Shown: positions 44,869 through 56,746, numbered from the stretch's first letter. The stretch is DNA of 64,000 nt from Rhizophlyctis rosea (GCA_027596075.1 JADGJC010000031.1:140398-204397), one strand, 5' to 3'. Translations and numbers: made by a program. Notes: generated from the sequence alone by a model not told the origin.

Positions 44869-47014
44869 TCTCGGACAAGGAAACAAGTTCGAGCGAAAGC
44901 TTTGAACTCAAATGTGGATAGCTGATCACCTTCTTGTGAATAAATATCATTATTCATGATATCCTTAGGAGTCTCCCAATTATTCGTGGCCAACCACGCT
45001 AAGAGCGTATCGTTGTCGAGAAGTTGCCTCCGCATCCCTTTCAAGCTGTATACAGTACATCTGGAAGATTGATTGAAACATCGACATCCGGCGCAAATGC
45101 AACGTTGGATAACTTGCCATCGAATTTTTGTGCAACTGTTCTTCGCCTTGCATCAACAGATGGCACTTCTTTCCAATAAAGCTCATACTTTCAGATGTGG
45201 CTCATCCACGCTACTTTTCACGAAGTGATGTGTTAATGGAGCTCTTTTGCAATGCATTATCTGCTGTAGGCTCCCCGATCAATGATGACCGCTCGATCTG
45301 ATGAACCATCCTTTCGTTATAGTAGCATCAACGAGCCTGGCTTTGATCTCACTTCTTCGCCCAGATAGGTCAGGTAATTGGCGCTGGCTGCAGTGAGTAG
45401 CCTCCGTGGATGCTTCAGGACGTATCCCCATTCGATGACTGTTCCTTCTTGTTTCTTGTCAGCTGCCTACAAAGTTGAGGATATCTGTCATACAAGCGAA
45501 AGTCGCAAAACATGATCATGCGTATGCATGACATGATCAGGTGCGTAAGAACAAGGGCATTCTGGACGGGACAAACCAGTTGACAGCGTTGTGCAGATAG
45601 CTGTGAATGTGCATTATCCTTTTTGCATAGTAAACAAGGAACGACATCCAAGACAAAAAAGAATTACTCCTCATGTCCCCTCATGGACCATGACCCATGT
45701 TGGAGGGGTTCCGGTTCCATTGACATCTATTTTCTGATGGAAGAGCGAGCTTGTACAATCGAGTGAAGTATGCCGATGTGCTTGTAGCCTTTCGGGGGCT
45801 TTGTTAGGTATGATTCTCTTATGAGTTGACAGCATGCCCATACCCACTTTGACAGTAGTTTCCTACTTCCAAGGATGTCCGCTCCACACGGTTGTGATGG
45901 AGAGGAAGAGGAGTCCCCTGGCATTGCCAACTGTCGCCTACTACCTTCTCATGGTTGTGGAGGCATCAAGACTGTTGCATTGCAATTTGACCATAGCTAC
46001 CACTCCAGTTACAGGTACCGCCTGGTTGCGGAAATGGCTCATTAGTGATTTGCTTGGCTTTACAACCTCTCCCACTATCGCCACCATCAACAAACTCACC
46101 TTTAACAACCGCGTTTCAAGAAAACAAGCCAGATTTGGGAATTCAAATGGGGAAACGGAAAAGCCTTGGATCGAAGTGAGGGGTGGGGAAGTGAACGAGG
46201 TGGGTCCAGTGCCACTCCAATTATATTCTAGCTGGATGTATTAGCGTTCGCTCATTGCTTCGCGCATGGAATTTTTCAATATGTTGAGGCCCCAAAATGA
46301 TGCAAATCCCGCATATAACCCTACCACCATGCATGCAGGGTCTTCCAAGTCTGGGTCAGCAAGTACCGACATCCTACATTTCGGAAAGACTGGGCCTTGG
46401 TTGTATCTGCAATTGAATCAGTAATAAATCGGTAATAGATCGGTAATAGAAACCGTTATAATGCTATATATACACAGTAAGGAGCCCCTTTGCCTTCCCA
46501 CACTTGGTAAGTGTATTGGTGACGATGGGCCAGCCGCAAATAAAAGGCACTATCCATGCTCTGCTGGAAATTGGTGGTTAAAGCCTATCCAAACGATATC
46601 AGCTCCCTGACTAGTTCAAGACTGAACCTATCCGTCATCATCTCCATCAGAGAGCAAGATTTAGACCTCAGCCATGCCATCCACTCCCTCGCCACCCTCT
46701 TCAAAGAGCACTCCGTCCGCGCAGTAGTAAAACAGTAATAGATCTTGGAAGGTCAAGTGTCATCTCAAATCTTTCACCTTCACAGTATTCCGCCAAGATG
46801 CGGACACTACGAATGTTGAATGCCCTCAGTTATTGCACAATCGTCGCAACCTGCATATGCATGTTTTATCACTACGTCTAGATGAGATTCCTTGATTTTG
46901 CCTAAAACCCAACTTACGCATAGAAAGGCTGACTACTTTTACAAGCACTACAAGTATCACACGCAAAGTACTCTTTCGGCCTAGCTACATTTGGAACATT
47001 GCCGCTAAAGAAGG
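44869..47014. other. Intergenic; no supported gene
   Basis: Contains a short repeat of ATCGGTAATAG around 46425-46449. The open frames at 45834-46244 (+) and 46556-46738 (+) have no domain or splice support. Confidence 0.45.
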
Positions 47015-48946
47015 CTATGTATTTAAGGTATCGCATTCCGATGCCAAGTCTGAGATGATGGTGACATCAATTAACTTACTCACATCGTCGTTTGCTGGTG
47101 GTTCCTGCGGGGAACTCAGCGCCTCGAGGAAGGCTTGCGCCCGTTCGTCATTGTCCCCGAAAGCTCGCCGAGCCCTTTCCACGCATTCGGTAAGAATCTG
47201 TTCGGCCCTGTCGGACTGTCCCTGTCCCCGATACATCAACGCTAAAGTGTACATACTCGTGATGGTACTCAGGTTATCCTCCCTCAAAGCCTTCCGTTTC
47301 CCTTCAAGACACTCTACATACAATGCCTCCGCCTTATCAAACTGATCGCGGCTATCGTACAAGGAAGCAAGGTTGCCCATTACAGCAAAAGTGTTAGGAT
47401 GATGGTCCCCCAGAACTCTCCGGCTCCTATCTAAACACTCCACGTAGAGCTGTTCCGCGAGCGCGTAATCGCCGCGGGTGTCATGCAAGCATGCTAGGTT
47501 GGCCATGGTTGCAAGGGTGCTCGGGTGGTTTTTGCCGAGAACGTGTCCTTTCCCTCTGAAGCAAGCTAAATACAAACCTTCCGCCTTCTGATAGTCTCCC
47601 TTGCTCTGATACAATCCTGCCAAGCTAGCCATCGACGCCAACGTGCGCGGATGCTGATCACCGAGAAGGCGGCGCTCCTGCTGCATGCAGTCCACGTATA
47701 GGGGTTCCGCCTGTTCATAGCAGCCTTGAGTATGGTACAAGTCACCAAGATGATGGGCCACTTTGAGTGTGTGGGAGTCGTCATCCCCAAGCGTCGATTT
47801 CGACCGCTCAAGACAATCCGCCAACAATGTCTCGCCCTCGTGGTAGCGTTGCTGATGCATGAGAGCTGTGGCTAGGTGCGCCATACAAGCGAGAGCGTCC
47901 CGATCCCCCTCCATCCGACCAACCGAATTGTACTTGTCGAGACAATCCCTATATAAAGTCTCTGCCTCGTGGTAATTCCCACGCAAAAGATGTAAGAACG
48001 CAAGGTATCCCTGCACATTCAGAACAGTCTTATCCTCTGATATCCGTATCCCGTCCCCCAAAGTCTCCCGACTTTCAACAAGCAATGTTTCGGCCTTCTC
48101 GTACGACCCCCGATCTATATATAGGCGTGCTAGACTAATCATCCACCCGACACGATCCTTACTCCCCTTTGCGCCCTTGATGTGACTCCGAAGTGCGCGA
48201 ACCATCCAGTTAAATAGAACCGCGAAGACTGTTCGATCCAGCTTTTCGAACCCAACTGAATCCCGAATAGCTTTCTGAATGGCATGTAGATCTTCCTCTT
48301 TGGTTGCCTCACAATTTTCCGACCGAATAGATGTAACGGTCTGATAAAACAATCCTGCGTCATACTTAAGAGCGTTCCGGAAATGTTCAAGTTCGCGGGG
48401 TGGAAGGGCGATATTGAATGTTGACGGAGTGGACGAGCATGCGTAGAGTTCAAAGACACACCATGCACGAGTAAGAGTTACAGGTTGATTCCAATGGGTA
48501 AAGACCATGACAACGTTGCCCATAGCAGAAATGGCATCTGTGAAAACCTTCTTCAACCAGGCGGCCTCAATCGTTCTTCGTTGATGTTGCGGTAGGGAGA
48601 AAAGGTCCAACCAGATGATAGCAGTCAGGTTTTGCTTTTCCTTGAAGAAGGCGGTAATTGCGTCAACGAGATCGAGGAATTTGTATTGCCAGGTGTGACT
48701 GATGAACCACTTTGCTCGGCCTTGCTGCTTTCGATTTTCGAGATAATGAACGAGTGGTTTGGAAAGGGAGGTACGCGGTTTGACAAATTGTTCACAAACT
48801 TGTGCGGTGGTAAGGTTGTGCAGTTTATTTCGTCCGCCGCATTCCTTGATGAAAGTGTTGAGGTATGACACACCCACGCCAATCAGCGGGACCCCAGTAG
48901 CGGCAGGTGCACTTTTGAGTGACACTTTCTGGTTGCCTCCGAGCAT
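47015..48946 (-). CDS. TIR-like domain fused to kinesin-light-chain-type TPR array
   Basis: One uninterrupted frame of 643 residues from ATG at 48946. Residues ~78-200 form a compact domain with KWFISHTWQ, IIWLDLFSLPQH, AISAMGNVVMVF and LTRAWCVFELYA, a pattern I know from chytrid, oomycete and algal repeat proteins and which looks TIR-like (alternating hydrophobic strands, acidic D after the third). Residues ~262-620 are about eight tetratricopeptide repeats of the 42-residue kinesin-light-chain type, for example NLASLYDSRDQFDKAEALYVECLEG and MANLACLHDTRGDYALAEQLY. Such TPR arrays bind proteins and are common in fungal NLR-like receptors, but no nucleotide-binding domain is present. A GTGAGT near 47089 could be a donor for a different C-terminus. 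Role unknown; signalling or self/non-self recognition is a guess. Confidence 0.8.
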   Translation of the reverse strand: MLGGNQKVSLKSAPAATGVPLIGVGVSYLNTFIKECGGRNKLHNLTTAQVCEQFVKPRTSLSKPLVHYLENRKQQGRAKWFISHTWQYKFLDLVDAITAFFKEKQNLTAIIWLDLFSLPQHQRRTIEAAWLKKVFTDAISAMGNVVMVFTHWNQPVTLTRAWCVFELYACSSTPSTFNIALPPRELEHFRNALKYDAGLFYQTVTSIRSENCEATKEEDLHAIQKAIRDSVGFEKLDRTVFAVLFNWMVRALRSHIKGAKGSKDRVGWMISLARLYIDRGSYEKAETLLVESRETLGDGIRISEDKTVLNVQGYLAFLHLLRGNYHEAETLYRDCLDKYNSVGRMEGDRDALACMAHLATALMHQQRYHEGETLLADCLERSKSTLGDDDSHTLKVAHHLGDLYHTQGCYEQAEPLYVDCMQQERRLLGDQHPRTLASMASLAGLYQSKGDYQKAEGLYLACFRGKGHVLGKNHPSTLATMANLACLHDTRGDYALAEQLYVECLDRSRRVLGDHHPNTFAVMGNLASLYDSRDQFDKAEALYVECLEGKRKALREDNLSTITSMYTLALMYRGQGQSDRAEQILTECVERARRAFGDNDERAQAFLEALSSPQEPPANDDVSKLIDVTIISDLASECDTLNT

Positions 48947-49928
48947 GTTGGGTAATGTTTATACTTTATGCAAGGATTGTCCGCAGTGGCGATGGATAGA
49001 AGAACGGGACGCAATCTGTCTAAATGGGGAGAAGATCGTTGATGGTCAACATCTGCAGGTTTGTCTGATGCCATGGTACTTACAAAATGGACATACCTGA
49101 CCCGACCCCTCGTCACACACTAGTTCCCACAGACAAACAGAGGTCCGCTTACTTCCGCTTTCAGACGTTGGTGGAGCCCTATGCTATTGGCCCGCCCCAA
49201 GGAGACGAGGATACATTGGTCAGTGACAGAGCAGATTCAAGGTGAATCGGAACGCGACACGGATGAAGAGAGTTTTGAGTCTTAAAAGTTTTGAAGCTAA
49301 GAAGGCTTGTCGAAGTCAGGAAGTCTTGAGCCCTCTTGTGTCGTCTGTGTGCGTCCAAAGGAGTCCAGGTTTCTATCAACCCGCTTCCGTGGGCGCCACA
49401 TGATTTTGACAGGGCTCGACTGTTCCATCATCCACATGTGGATGTCCCGTTCAAAGTAAAATAGAGGATTTGAGCAAAACCAGCTCCAATTTTGAAGACA
49501 CATGGCGGTGGGGATATTCCCTTCCACCCGAAGTTCTTAATTATTTTCATGATGTGAATAGCTGAGAGACCTCTTTCGTGCCATTGCCTCATCACTCCAA
49601 TGTTTCAATGGTTGTCTGAACTACAAAGTATATACATTTCCTCGACGACATACGACATGTGTTCGATGAATTGATCATTGCGGATGTTTTCAAGTTTGTG
49701 ATTCTTGGCTGACCGCCAATACACACAGCTACTGAAGAACCGCGCCACGTGGCCCGGAAAGGGTCCTTTCATCTTGGTGAGGGCTTCTGGTGGTTCCAAA
49801 TTGACTTCTGTGATTGGCATGCAGCTCTGACTCGCTTGCTTTGCGGATCGCCTCACCAACTGCACTTTTCTGCATCGGGAGTGAAGGTCAGACTGACGTG
49901 CCTTTTATATTTGCTGAACAGCCCAACA
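48947..49928. other. Divergent intergenic region; no gene seen
   Basis: Separates the TIR-like/TPR gene (-) and the F-box gene (+) and should carry both promoters. No domain-bearing frame was found. Confidence 0.5.
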
Positions 49929-51777
49929 TGCCTTTTTGCCACCAGTCGAGATTGCGCTGCTTGTCCTTCAACCCCTGAAAGCTGATGACTCAGACAACTC
50001 CACATTGCGATCTTGCCTCTTCGTGAACAAGCTTTTCGCCACAGCCGCTGTTCAACTACTGTGGAGCGAAGTCAGACTCGCACTGGGCAAAAGAGTTAAA
50101 TATCGATACTCTGATGGCTTCATACACCTTCCTTTTGATACGGATGTCCCAGGTGTCCTATCGAATCGGCTCTCTCGGCCCAGCAAAGTGTTCGGCAAAC
50201 CGTACGGTCACTTCGTGAAGTCCGTGCTGCTCGATGTTGAATATGGTGGGAACTGCGGAGAAAACCGTGCCGCTTTCATAGAATTGCTGCCAGAGTTGGT
50301 AACGTTGAAAACCTTGACGGTGATCGTGCACTGGTGGTTTACTTGTGGCAAGGGAATCCAGCAGAAGCTGGAGTGGCTGCATGAGACGTTTGGCATGGTA
50401 GCGGGAAGTTTAGCTCCTAGTTCGGATGTTGGGATTAGTTTAAAGATAGGCGAAAGGGACGATTATGTTGGGGATGTAGAATTTACGAAATATTACCTGC
50501 CATTTGTTTCGAGATTCACTCGGCTCTGGTTGGGAGAAGTTACGCCAACGATGTTGACAGCGATTGCAAAGAACGCCAAACGGTTGAGGGAGTGTAGATT
50601 GCCGGAGGGCTTGAATGCATACCCCACCTTCCTCCAAACTTTCATACGGCTTGCCCCACCTACGTTGCGGAAATTGAGCCTGGACGAGTACCGCGAGGAC
50701 GATTCACCTCCCACTACTTCTATCTCACCTTCAACATTCACGTCCACACTGACCCATTTGCGAATTACCGGCGGTCCCGTCTCATTGACACCTCCAGTTG
50801 TCCCACCTTGGATACCGCTCTTGGACACCGTGCACGGTATCCTTTCTCCGTCCCTTCTGCATTTACACATAGAACTTTCCGAATAGGAAGTAGAATCTGG
50901 ACGGCCGTCATTCCCTCGCGACTTCTTCGACCGTGCTCCAAACCTCCGATCCTTCACATTCTCTACACTTACGCCCGCACTTTACTCCTCCTTCATTGCA
51001 TGCCCACCACCACATTGGACACATGTCGTCGCGGAGATCGAACAATTTCAGTTTTTTGACGACGACCTGTCCCGCTTTTTCAGTTCTCAACTGAAGGCAA
51101 CCCTTCAGTCGGTGTTCCTCCACCTTCCGGATAATTACATGATAGGCACGGAATGGATGGATGTTGCAAAATGTGTGAAGGGATTGAGGTTCCTTGCTCT
51201 AGCTGGCGGGGTATTGGTTAGGCAGTGCGTAACATTGGAAGGGGAACATGTAAGGAGGTTTCTGAATTTTGTTGGTCAAGCAAGGCGGTTAGAGTACGTA
51301 GCTATTTTGTCAGTTTCTAAGCGGGAGGCGCGCATTGGCTGGAGGGCATCGGAGGGACGTGCTGCTTTGGCAGCCGGGATTGATGGTGATGAGGTATGGG
51401 GTGAAGGAGCGACCGAGAGGGGTGGTGATCTTGATGGCGGGGAGGGCAACCTCCCTAGTGCACAAGAACAACATGAAGATTTAGATAGGGATGGAGATGA
51501 AACGAAACCATTGCCATCCATTGACAGCTCCGTGACGTTGAAAACCATATATACCCGCTTCTGCAAGAAATTGTATCAGAAGGACCTCAACGAGCGGTAT
51601 TTCCCGGATGTAACTGATTGTGGATGGTGGGATGAAGCAGCGTGGAGCGAGTTAATTCATGACGGGACGGAATGGAAAAGCAGAGGGTTTTGGGCGTGCG
51701 ATTGCAGAGCGGTTAGGCAGTTTGTTCGGGAATGTGGTGGGATAGATGACGCTATAAAGTTGTTGGAGACGAAGTAA
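49929..51777 (+). CDS. F-box protein; start frame and one internal stop in doubt
   Basis: The N-terminus reads LPPVEIALLVLQPL...LRSCLFVNKLFATAAVQLLW, a clear F-box, followed by irregular leucine-rich segments (LVTLKTLTVIVHWW, RFTRLWLGEV, TLTHLRITGG, LLHLHIELSE, NLRSFTFSTL, VKGLRFLALAGG) to a stop at 51777, about 615 residues. F-box proteins recruit targets to SCF ubiquitin ligases through Skp1. Two faults: the natural ATG at 49929 (ATGCCT then T5) is one base out of frame with the F-box, and a sixth T would fix it; and an in-frame TAG at 50884-50886 interrupts otherwise continuous sequence. A 60-base intron (donor GTGCAC, acceptor AATAG) could remove the stop but its donor is poor. Likely consensus errors or a recent pseudogene. 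Confidence 0.65.
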
Positions 51778-52170
51778 GGATGTTCCTGTATAGGTGTGAT
51801 CCAGTACATTTCGAGTGCAACTGCTTCAAAAGAGTGCGTTTCTGCGGGTTAGCTTCTGATTAGTAATCGTGTTTGACTTCGTGTTGAGTTTACAGGTTTA
51901 CTTGGTTCATCAATGTTCTGATTTGAATGGGATGTGTTGGTGAGCAACACTGTCACTGTGCCGGATCACGGTGCCACTCCGATGACCCGGAGCTTTTCCG
52001 CAAAACGCGTCCACCCCGGCTTTCAACTTTTCAACGATCGTTTTCAAACTTCATGACGGGCCCACCGTGGTGATGTGAGCACTGGTTGGTGTACTTATCG
52101 CAAACAATAGAAACGGGTCAGCGGCTTGAGAAGGCCGCATCACTCTCTGGAATCTAGGAAGACGACCAAA
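51778..52170. other. Intergenic, promoter side of the dehydrogenase
   Basis: Tandem-oriented spacer between the F-box gene and the short-chain dehydrogenase. No specific site recognised. Confidence 0.45.
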
Positions 52171-52947
52171 ATGTCAATCTCGAACCCAACCGGTGCTCTC
52201 GTACCCACTCGCCACGACATCTACCCACTCATCGATCCGGCAGACCCTTCTTCCCAGCTGTCTAACAGTGCGGCAGGACGTACGGTGATAGTAACAGGAG
52301 CCGGTCGGGGTATAGGCAGGTCCATCGCGCTCAACTATGCGAAATCCAACGCAAAGGTCATTGTCATTGCCGCTCGCACCGCCTTCCAGCTTGACGAGGT
52401 TGAGACAGAACTCAAGCAGAGCAATCCAGCCTGTATAGTTGTCAAGCAACCCACAGACGTCACTGACGAAAACAGCGTCAAGGCCCTTATAGAAGCTGCC
52501 GTAGCTCATTCTGAGAAAGGCGCTCCATTCACTTTGGTCAACAACGCTGGCTATGGTCCGAAACCCACTTCCATCCTTGAGTCTGATCCCAAAATTTGGC
52601 GGCAAGTCTGGGACATCAACGTGAATGGACCTTACCTTACCACCCGTTACCTCCTACCACACCTATCACCCACCACGATGTCCCCGAACTACGTCATCAA
52701 CATCTCTTCCATCGGTTCCCGGCGCACCAGACCAGGTCTCAGCGCATACCAACCCTCCAAAACAGCCGTCAACCGCTTCACTGAGTTTCTTCAACTGGAA
52801 CATGGGGAAACGCATAACTTGGTCACCTTTGCGGTTCATCCTGGAGGCGTTGAAACGGAACTGGGGAAGGAATGCCTCCCTGAGGAGATTCATAAGCTGG
52901 TTCTGACGGATGTGGTCATCTGCAGCAATGGAAGCCATATGGGATAG
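52171..52947 (+). CDS. Short-chain dehydrogenase/reductase, 3' end lost by inversion
   Basis: A single exon with start ATG at 52171 (an in-frame ATG at 52126 adds 15 residues). The Rossmann core has TGAGRGIG (residues 42-49) for NAD(P), NNAG (124-127) and the catalytic Ser179/Ser180, Tyr193 and Lys197 (SSIGS...SAYQPSK), with HPGGVETELG after it, so the enzyme core is intact. Classical SDRs oxidise or reduce alcohols and ketones with NAD(P)(H); substrate unknown. After Asp247 the sequence stops resembling an SDR and ends 11 residues later. The missing C-terminal ~53 residues are on the opposite strand at 53078..53239. Confidence 0.85.
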   Translation: MSISNPTGALVPTRHDIYPLIDPADPSSQLSNSAAGRTVIVTGAGRGIGRSIALNYAKSNAKVIVIAARTAFQLDEVETELKQSNPACIVVKQPTDVTDENSVKALIEAAVAHSEKGAPFTLVNNAGYGPKPTSILESDPKIWRQVWDINVNGPYLTTRYLLPHLSPTTMSPNYVINISSIGSRRTRPGLSAYQPSKTAVNRFTEFLQLEHGETHNLVTFAVHPGGVETELGKECLPEEIHKLVLTDVVICSNGSHMG

Positions 52948-53077
52948 GTCTGCCACAGGAGGATGAGAGCGATAACAAAACGATACCTGCCTTGATCGTA
53001 GGAACAAATGGAAGCTACTACCTCACGGCTGGCAGAACGACATTTGTGTTGATGTGATTATGAGCGGACCCCGTACA

Positions 53078-53239
53078 TTACAAAAGCACAACAGTCTTCC
53101 ACATCTCGCTTCCCACCACCTTCTCCTTTGCAGCAAGTATATCCTCAACATCCCAATTACATTCCAAATACCTCCCCTTAGCCCAATCAACCCTCCCACT
53201 CCCCAACCAAACCGCAAACCCACCCATCAGCTCCGGCGA
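53078..53239 (-). pseudogene. Inverted 3' portion of the dehydrogenase gene
   Basis: On the minus strand this reads SPELMGGFAVWLGSGRVDWA, then GRYLECNWDVEDI and a Lys/Val-rich end before TAA. That is the normal C-terminus of fungal SDRs of this type (PEL...FAVWL...G+YL..NWDV). It lacks any start or upstream SDR sequence on its own strand. The codon GAT precedes it on the minus strand (53242-53240) and also ends the intact part on the plus strand (52909-52911), which marks the two breakpoints. Confidence 0.8.
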
Positions 53240-55307
53240 ATCAAAAGAGTCGCAGTTTATGTTCACTTGCAAGCGGGCACTTGGCACTGATACGGTGCTG
53301 CTTTGATGGGCGCCATGCCTCCTTTTCGTGTATGGAAAGGGCTCATAACGTCGTCTTGGACATAAAAGAATTAATCATTGTCTGGAGCAAAAAAGTTCAG
53401 CACATTTAGGGCGATGTACTGGCACTTGAAGTTGAAGAGCCGTTATATGTCATGCATTCATTTTTCCCCACCTTACATTGTCCGGAAGAAAGAAACTCGT
53501 ACGGAAATGTTTTCCGGTCCCACCAAATGAGTGCGGGCAAAGAGATTAGATCATAACTGGTTGCTGTGGTTACACTTCCACTTCGTCGACAGTCGGTTGT
53601 CCTGATTTGCTGTTTACTTTTTTTGTTGTTTGTGTGCGCCTGAGTTATTGCATGCGCCACGGGTCTTCGCCCAGCGATATCATTCCGTGTCCTTCCGCAA
53701 TTGCACATTACTGTTCGCATGAAGTCCGACCGACGGCGATAACGATCATTGAGATAATTTGAGTGGTTTCTATGGATGTGGTCATAGCATTCGTATCCGT
53801 TTGTATGGCATCCTGCCAGCACGACTGATTGGTACTCAGAAGTAAGTCACGCCGAGCGCGGCGCTTCCCTGATGTCTTCTTTTTCGTCCATTCACCTGAT
53901 GGACAGAGACTTGACAAGTTGCCCCGCAGAAAATGAAGTCAGAATGGTGTAGGACTTTGTAGGCATCATGTGCCAGTGCAACAAATCCAGTCATTTCATG
54001 TCACTACTAATGTAGGGAATCAAATTGTCGGGTCATTCATATCAGGCACGGTTAAATGACACACATGACTTCATGGATCCATCATGGCACGATGTTATTC
54101 GTAGTGTGCTTGAGCGAATCATTTTTCCTCATGCAATAGATACCCACCACAATGATGTGATTGTAGTAAAAGAGAAGCGCAACGCTATCGGCTTACTCAA
54201 TTCCGCAATGCTCGTAACTGCCCCGCATTTTATCAGCTTAGCGTAAATGACTTTCACTACTTTCAGAACTGCACAGCAAGACAGCACGAAAGTCATCCCA
54301 TTGTGATACCATCCAGAAGGGTTCGACTTGCTGAGTTTGATGAACATCTGGCTTTGCTGGAAAGAAATGTTATTTGGAGCGTCCGGGGCAAGTTTGTGGG
54401 CATGGTTCAGGATATAGAGCAATGCGTTTGGGGAAGTCTTTGGATACATTCATGTTGGATTCTCGCATTTTGAGCAGTGGACGCTCGTGAATGCCTCATG
54501 GACGGACGGATAGATCATGAGCAAACATATGGGACCAAGATTCTGCGCTTTTTTGACTGGTTCAAACGAATGCTGCTGATGATACGAGGGGCGATTGGGG
54601 CGATCAATGCCTTTCGGAGTCCACACGAGTTTCACGGAGCATTGCGAAGAGAAGACGGTGGGGCTGGCAAATAGCCTGTGGACCTGCTCGGCGGATCACG
54701 ACGACGGTCATGGCGGTGTGCGGAAGATATGTATGCGTGAGGCCAAGCAGCCAATCTTCTGCTTTCATACATTCTGGGTGTCTTTCGCATCTTTTTTGTC
54801 AGCGTTGACTGCATGGCGAGCAGGAGTAGTGCACGTGCCTGCTTCCAAACAACTCAAAAGCTGAGTATCCTCGAATTCAAAAGTTCTTTGAGAAGCATGC
54901 TGACATGATGGTAACTCACATGCCGGCACCTGGTTTGTCGTAATTGCGGCATTGCGTTCTTTTCTTTTTGTGAGCGGTTATGTTTTGATGCTAGTGCCTT
55001 CAATCCCACCGCCGGTGACACTCATATCGCGCGGACAGCTTTTCAGCAATGTCTCAATTTGAATTTCTGGTCTGAATGATTTGTTCTGTTTCAGAAGTTT
55101 ACGCGAGGGATCATACCATGTGCATTTTGGGGAATATGGAATTTAGCTGTGTGTTGTATGGAGAAGATCAGAATTGACTGGTTGGTGATGACCTTGCTCC
55201 TCCAGTCCATACCCACCGCCTGATGCCCCTGGCAACCCATTCGATTTCTTTTGGTCAATGTGTTGGTGCCCGCGGATGACCTGTGGCCTTGTCCAAATTG
55301 AAGCACG
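53240..55307. other. Gene-poor stretch; no supported gene
   Basis: No recognisable domain, RNA gene or complete exon chain on either strand. Confidence 0.45.
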
Positions 55308-55590
55308 ATGGGAGACCTGGTTGCGTATCTTCCGGCTATGTCAATCCACCTGCATCAAAAGGACCATGGCATGGATATTGACGTCATCCAAGAATCATCC
55401 AAGGAGGTCAACATCCTCTTAGGCAACGACCTCTTAGGCGACGAGATCCTGCGTAGAAAGTGAGTTCACTCAATTCGCCCATCTTGGACCGCTAATTTCT
55501 TTTTGACACACTTCACTTTACAAAAGGGCGAAAAAAAGGTTGGACAAAACGAACAGTTGGGATGTCGATTATCTTGGTATCAAACCCTGA
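55308..55590 (+). CDS. Possible small two-exon gene, unrecognised
   Basis: Exon 55308..55459 and exon 55527..55590 join in phase across a 67-base intron (GTGAGT donor, CAAAAG acceptor) to a 71-residue protein starting MGDLVAYLPAMSI and ending WDVDYLGIKP. The protein is charged, with no signal peptide or membrane segment and no family I know. Support is only the splice sites and a natural composition; it could also be the end of a longer gene. Confidence 0.3.
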
Positions 55591-56471
55591 AATACAAGGA
55601 AAAATTCACCATGATTCCGTTTTGGGCTTCTTGTTGCATCCCGGGATTGAAGGTGACGAGATGTGAAATTCATCGAAGTGGGCGAATGAGTGGTCCAGGG
55701 CGGATTAGGTGACATTGGGCCCCAACGGATTTCATCGTCCGCGGCGTGTGTCAAGAAGGGCACCTGAAACGAACCGCTGCGCGGGGTCCGGCTCAGCGTA
55801 TAAGTTTGCAGGCTGTGTCGACCAGTACACAGGATTGTATCGATGACAAAAAAATCCATACCACGAGACCTCGGTATGCAGTTTCATGCGATTTCAACCA
55901 AAAATCCCCCATGATGTATTCCAGGAAGGGTGGGCGATCATATGATGGTATCGAACGGTGACCTGTTTTGTTCCTTTTGCGTATACTCGTACTAGTCGAA
56001 TGAGAACGTTTGGATTCTGTCGCAAAATGGCCGCATTGATCTAGAGCATAGGACAAAAGAAGACGGAGCTTGACCGCATTGCACAATGGATTCGCAGTTT
56101 GTCTGTAGGGCCAGGCCGCGTTAACAATCGGGTTTGATTTCTTCATGTACATGCGTGAGGATGTACTGTTTCTGGTCATAGGTATTTGAGATGTGATGAG
56201 GAACCTCAGCGTAAAAGAAAGGGTAGTTCGTGCCAAAGTATTTGGTGTTTCGTTCCGCAGAGCGATTGGTGCAACGATTTGCGTGGATGGCGACTTCGTT
56301 TATGATGAGTGCAATTGATAAAGGACCCCTTAGCGGCAGTTTGCGAAGCGATTGTCATATGATGAGATGCAGGTTTTGCATACGTAGGAACACTTGATTT
56401 TCCTTCCCACATGCGGAACTGCGGTTAATGGGGAGACGAAGGTGGTACCGTGCATTGGGTTTGCTAAACAT
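55591..56471. other. Intergenic; no gene seen
   Basis: Nothing supported on either strand. Confidence 0.45.
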
Positions 56472-56473
56472 TA

Positions 56474-56746
56474 GGGGTCCTCAAACCTGGACTGCAGTTG
56501 CCACGTGCTGGTTGCCAGGGCGAAATTGACCATAAGCACAAAGTGGATCAAAACTTTCCTCTTTTGGTAAATTTTACTTGGAATGGTAGTGTCCGGCAAC
56601 CAGCAGCAGCAAAAAGCACCTCCAGAGGTGCTTCGTGCTGGATGCCAGATGCCGGATGCCGGATGTACTGGACGTGTGTCAAGCAACCAATCAAAAGTAT
56701 CCGGCAACCTGCAACAGCAACTTGCTGGACCAGGTTTGAGGGCCCC
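56474..56746. mobile_element. Short inverted-repeat transposon (MITE-like), TA target site
   Basis: A 273-bp element bounded by terminal inverted repeats: GGGGTCCTCAAACCTGG at the left and its reverse complement, with one C for T change, at the right. Both ends are flanked by TA (56472-56473 and 56747-56748), the target duplication of Tc1/mariner-type elements. Beyond the terminal 17 bases the ends still pair loosely. Inside are subterminal repeats of CCGGCAACC and GGATGCCAGATGCCGGATGCC. It has no coding capacity, so it would depend on a transposase elsewhere. No second copy was seen in this window. Confidence 0.7.
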
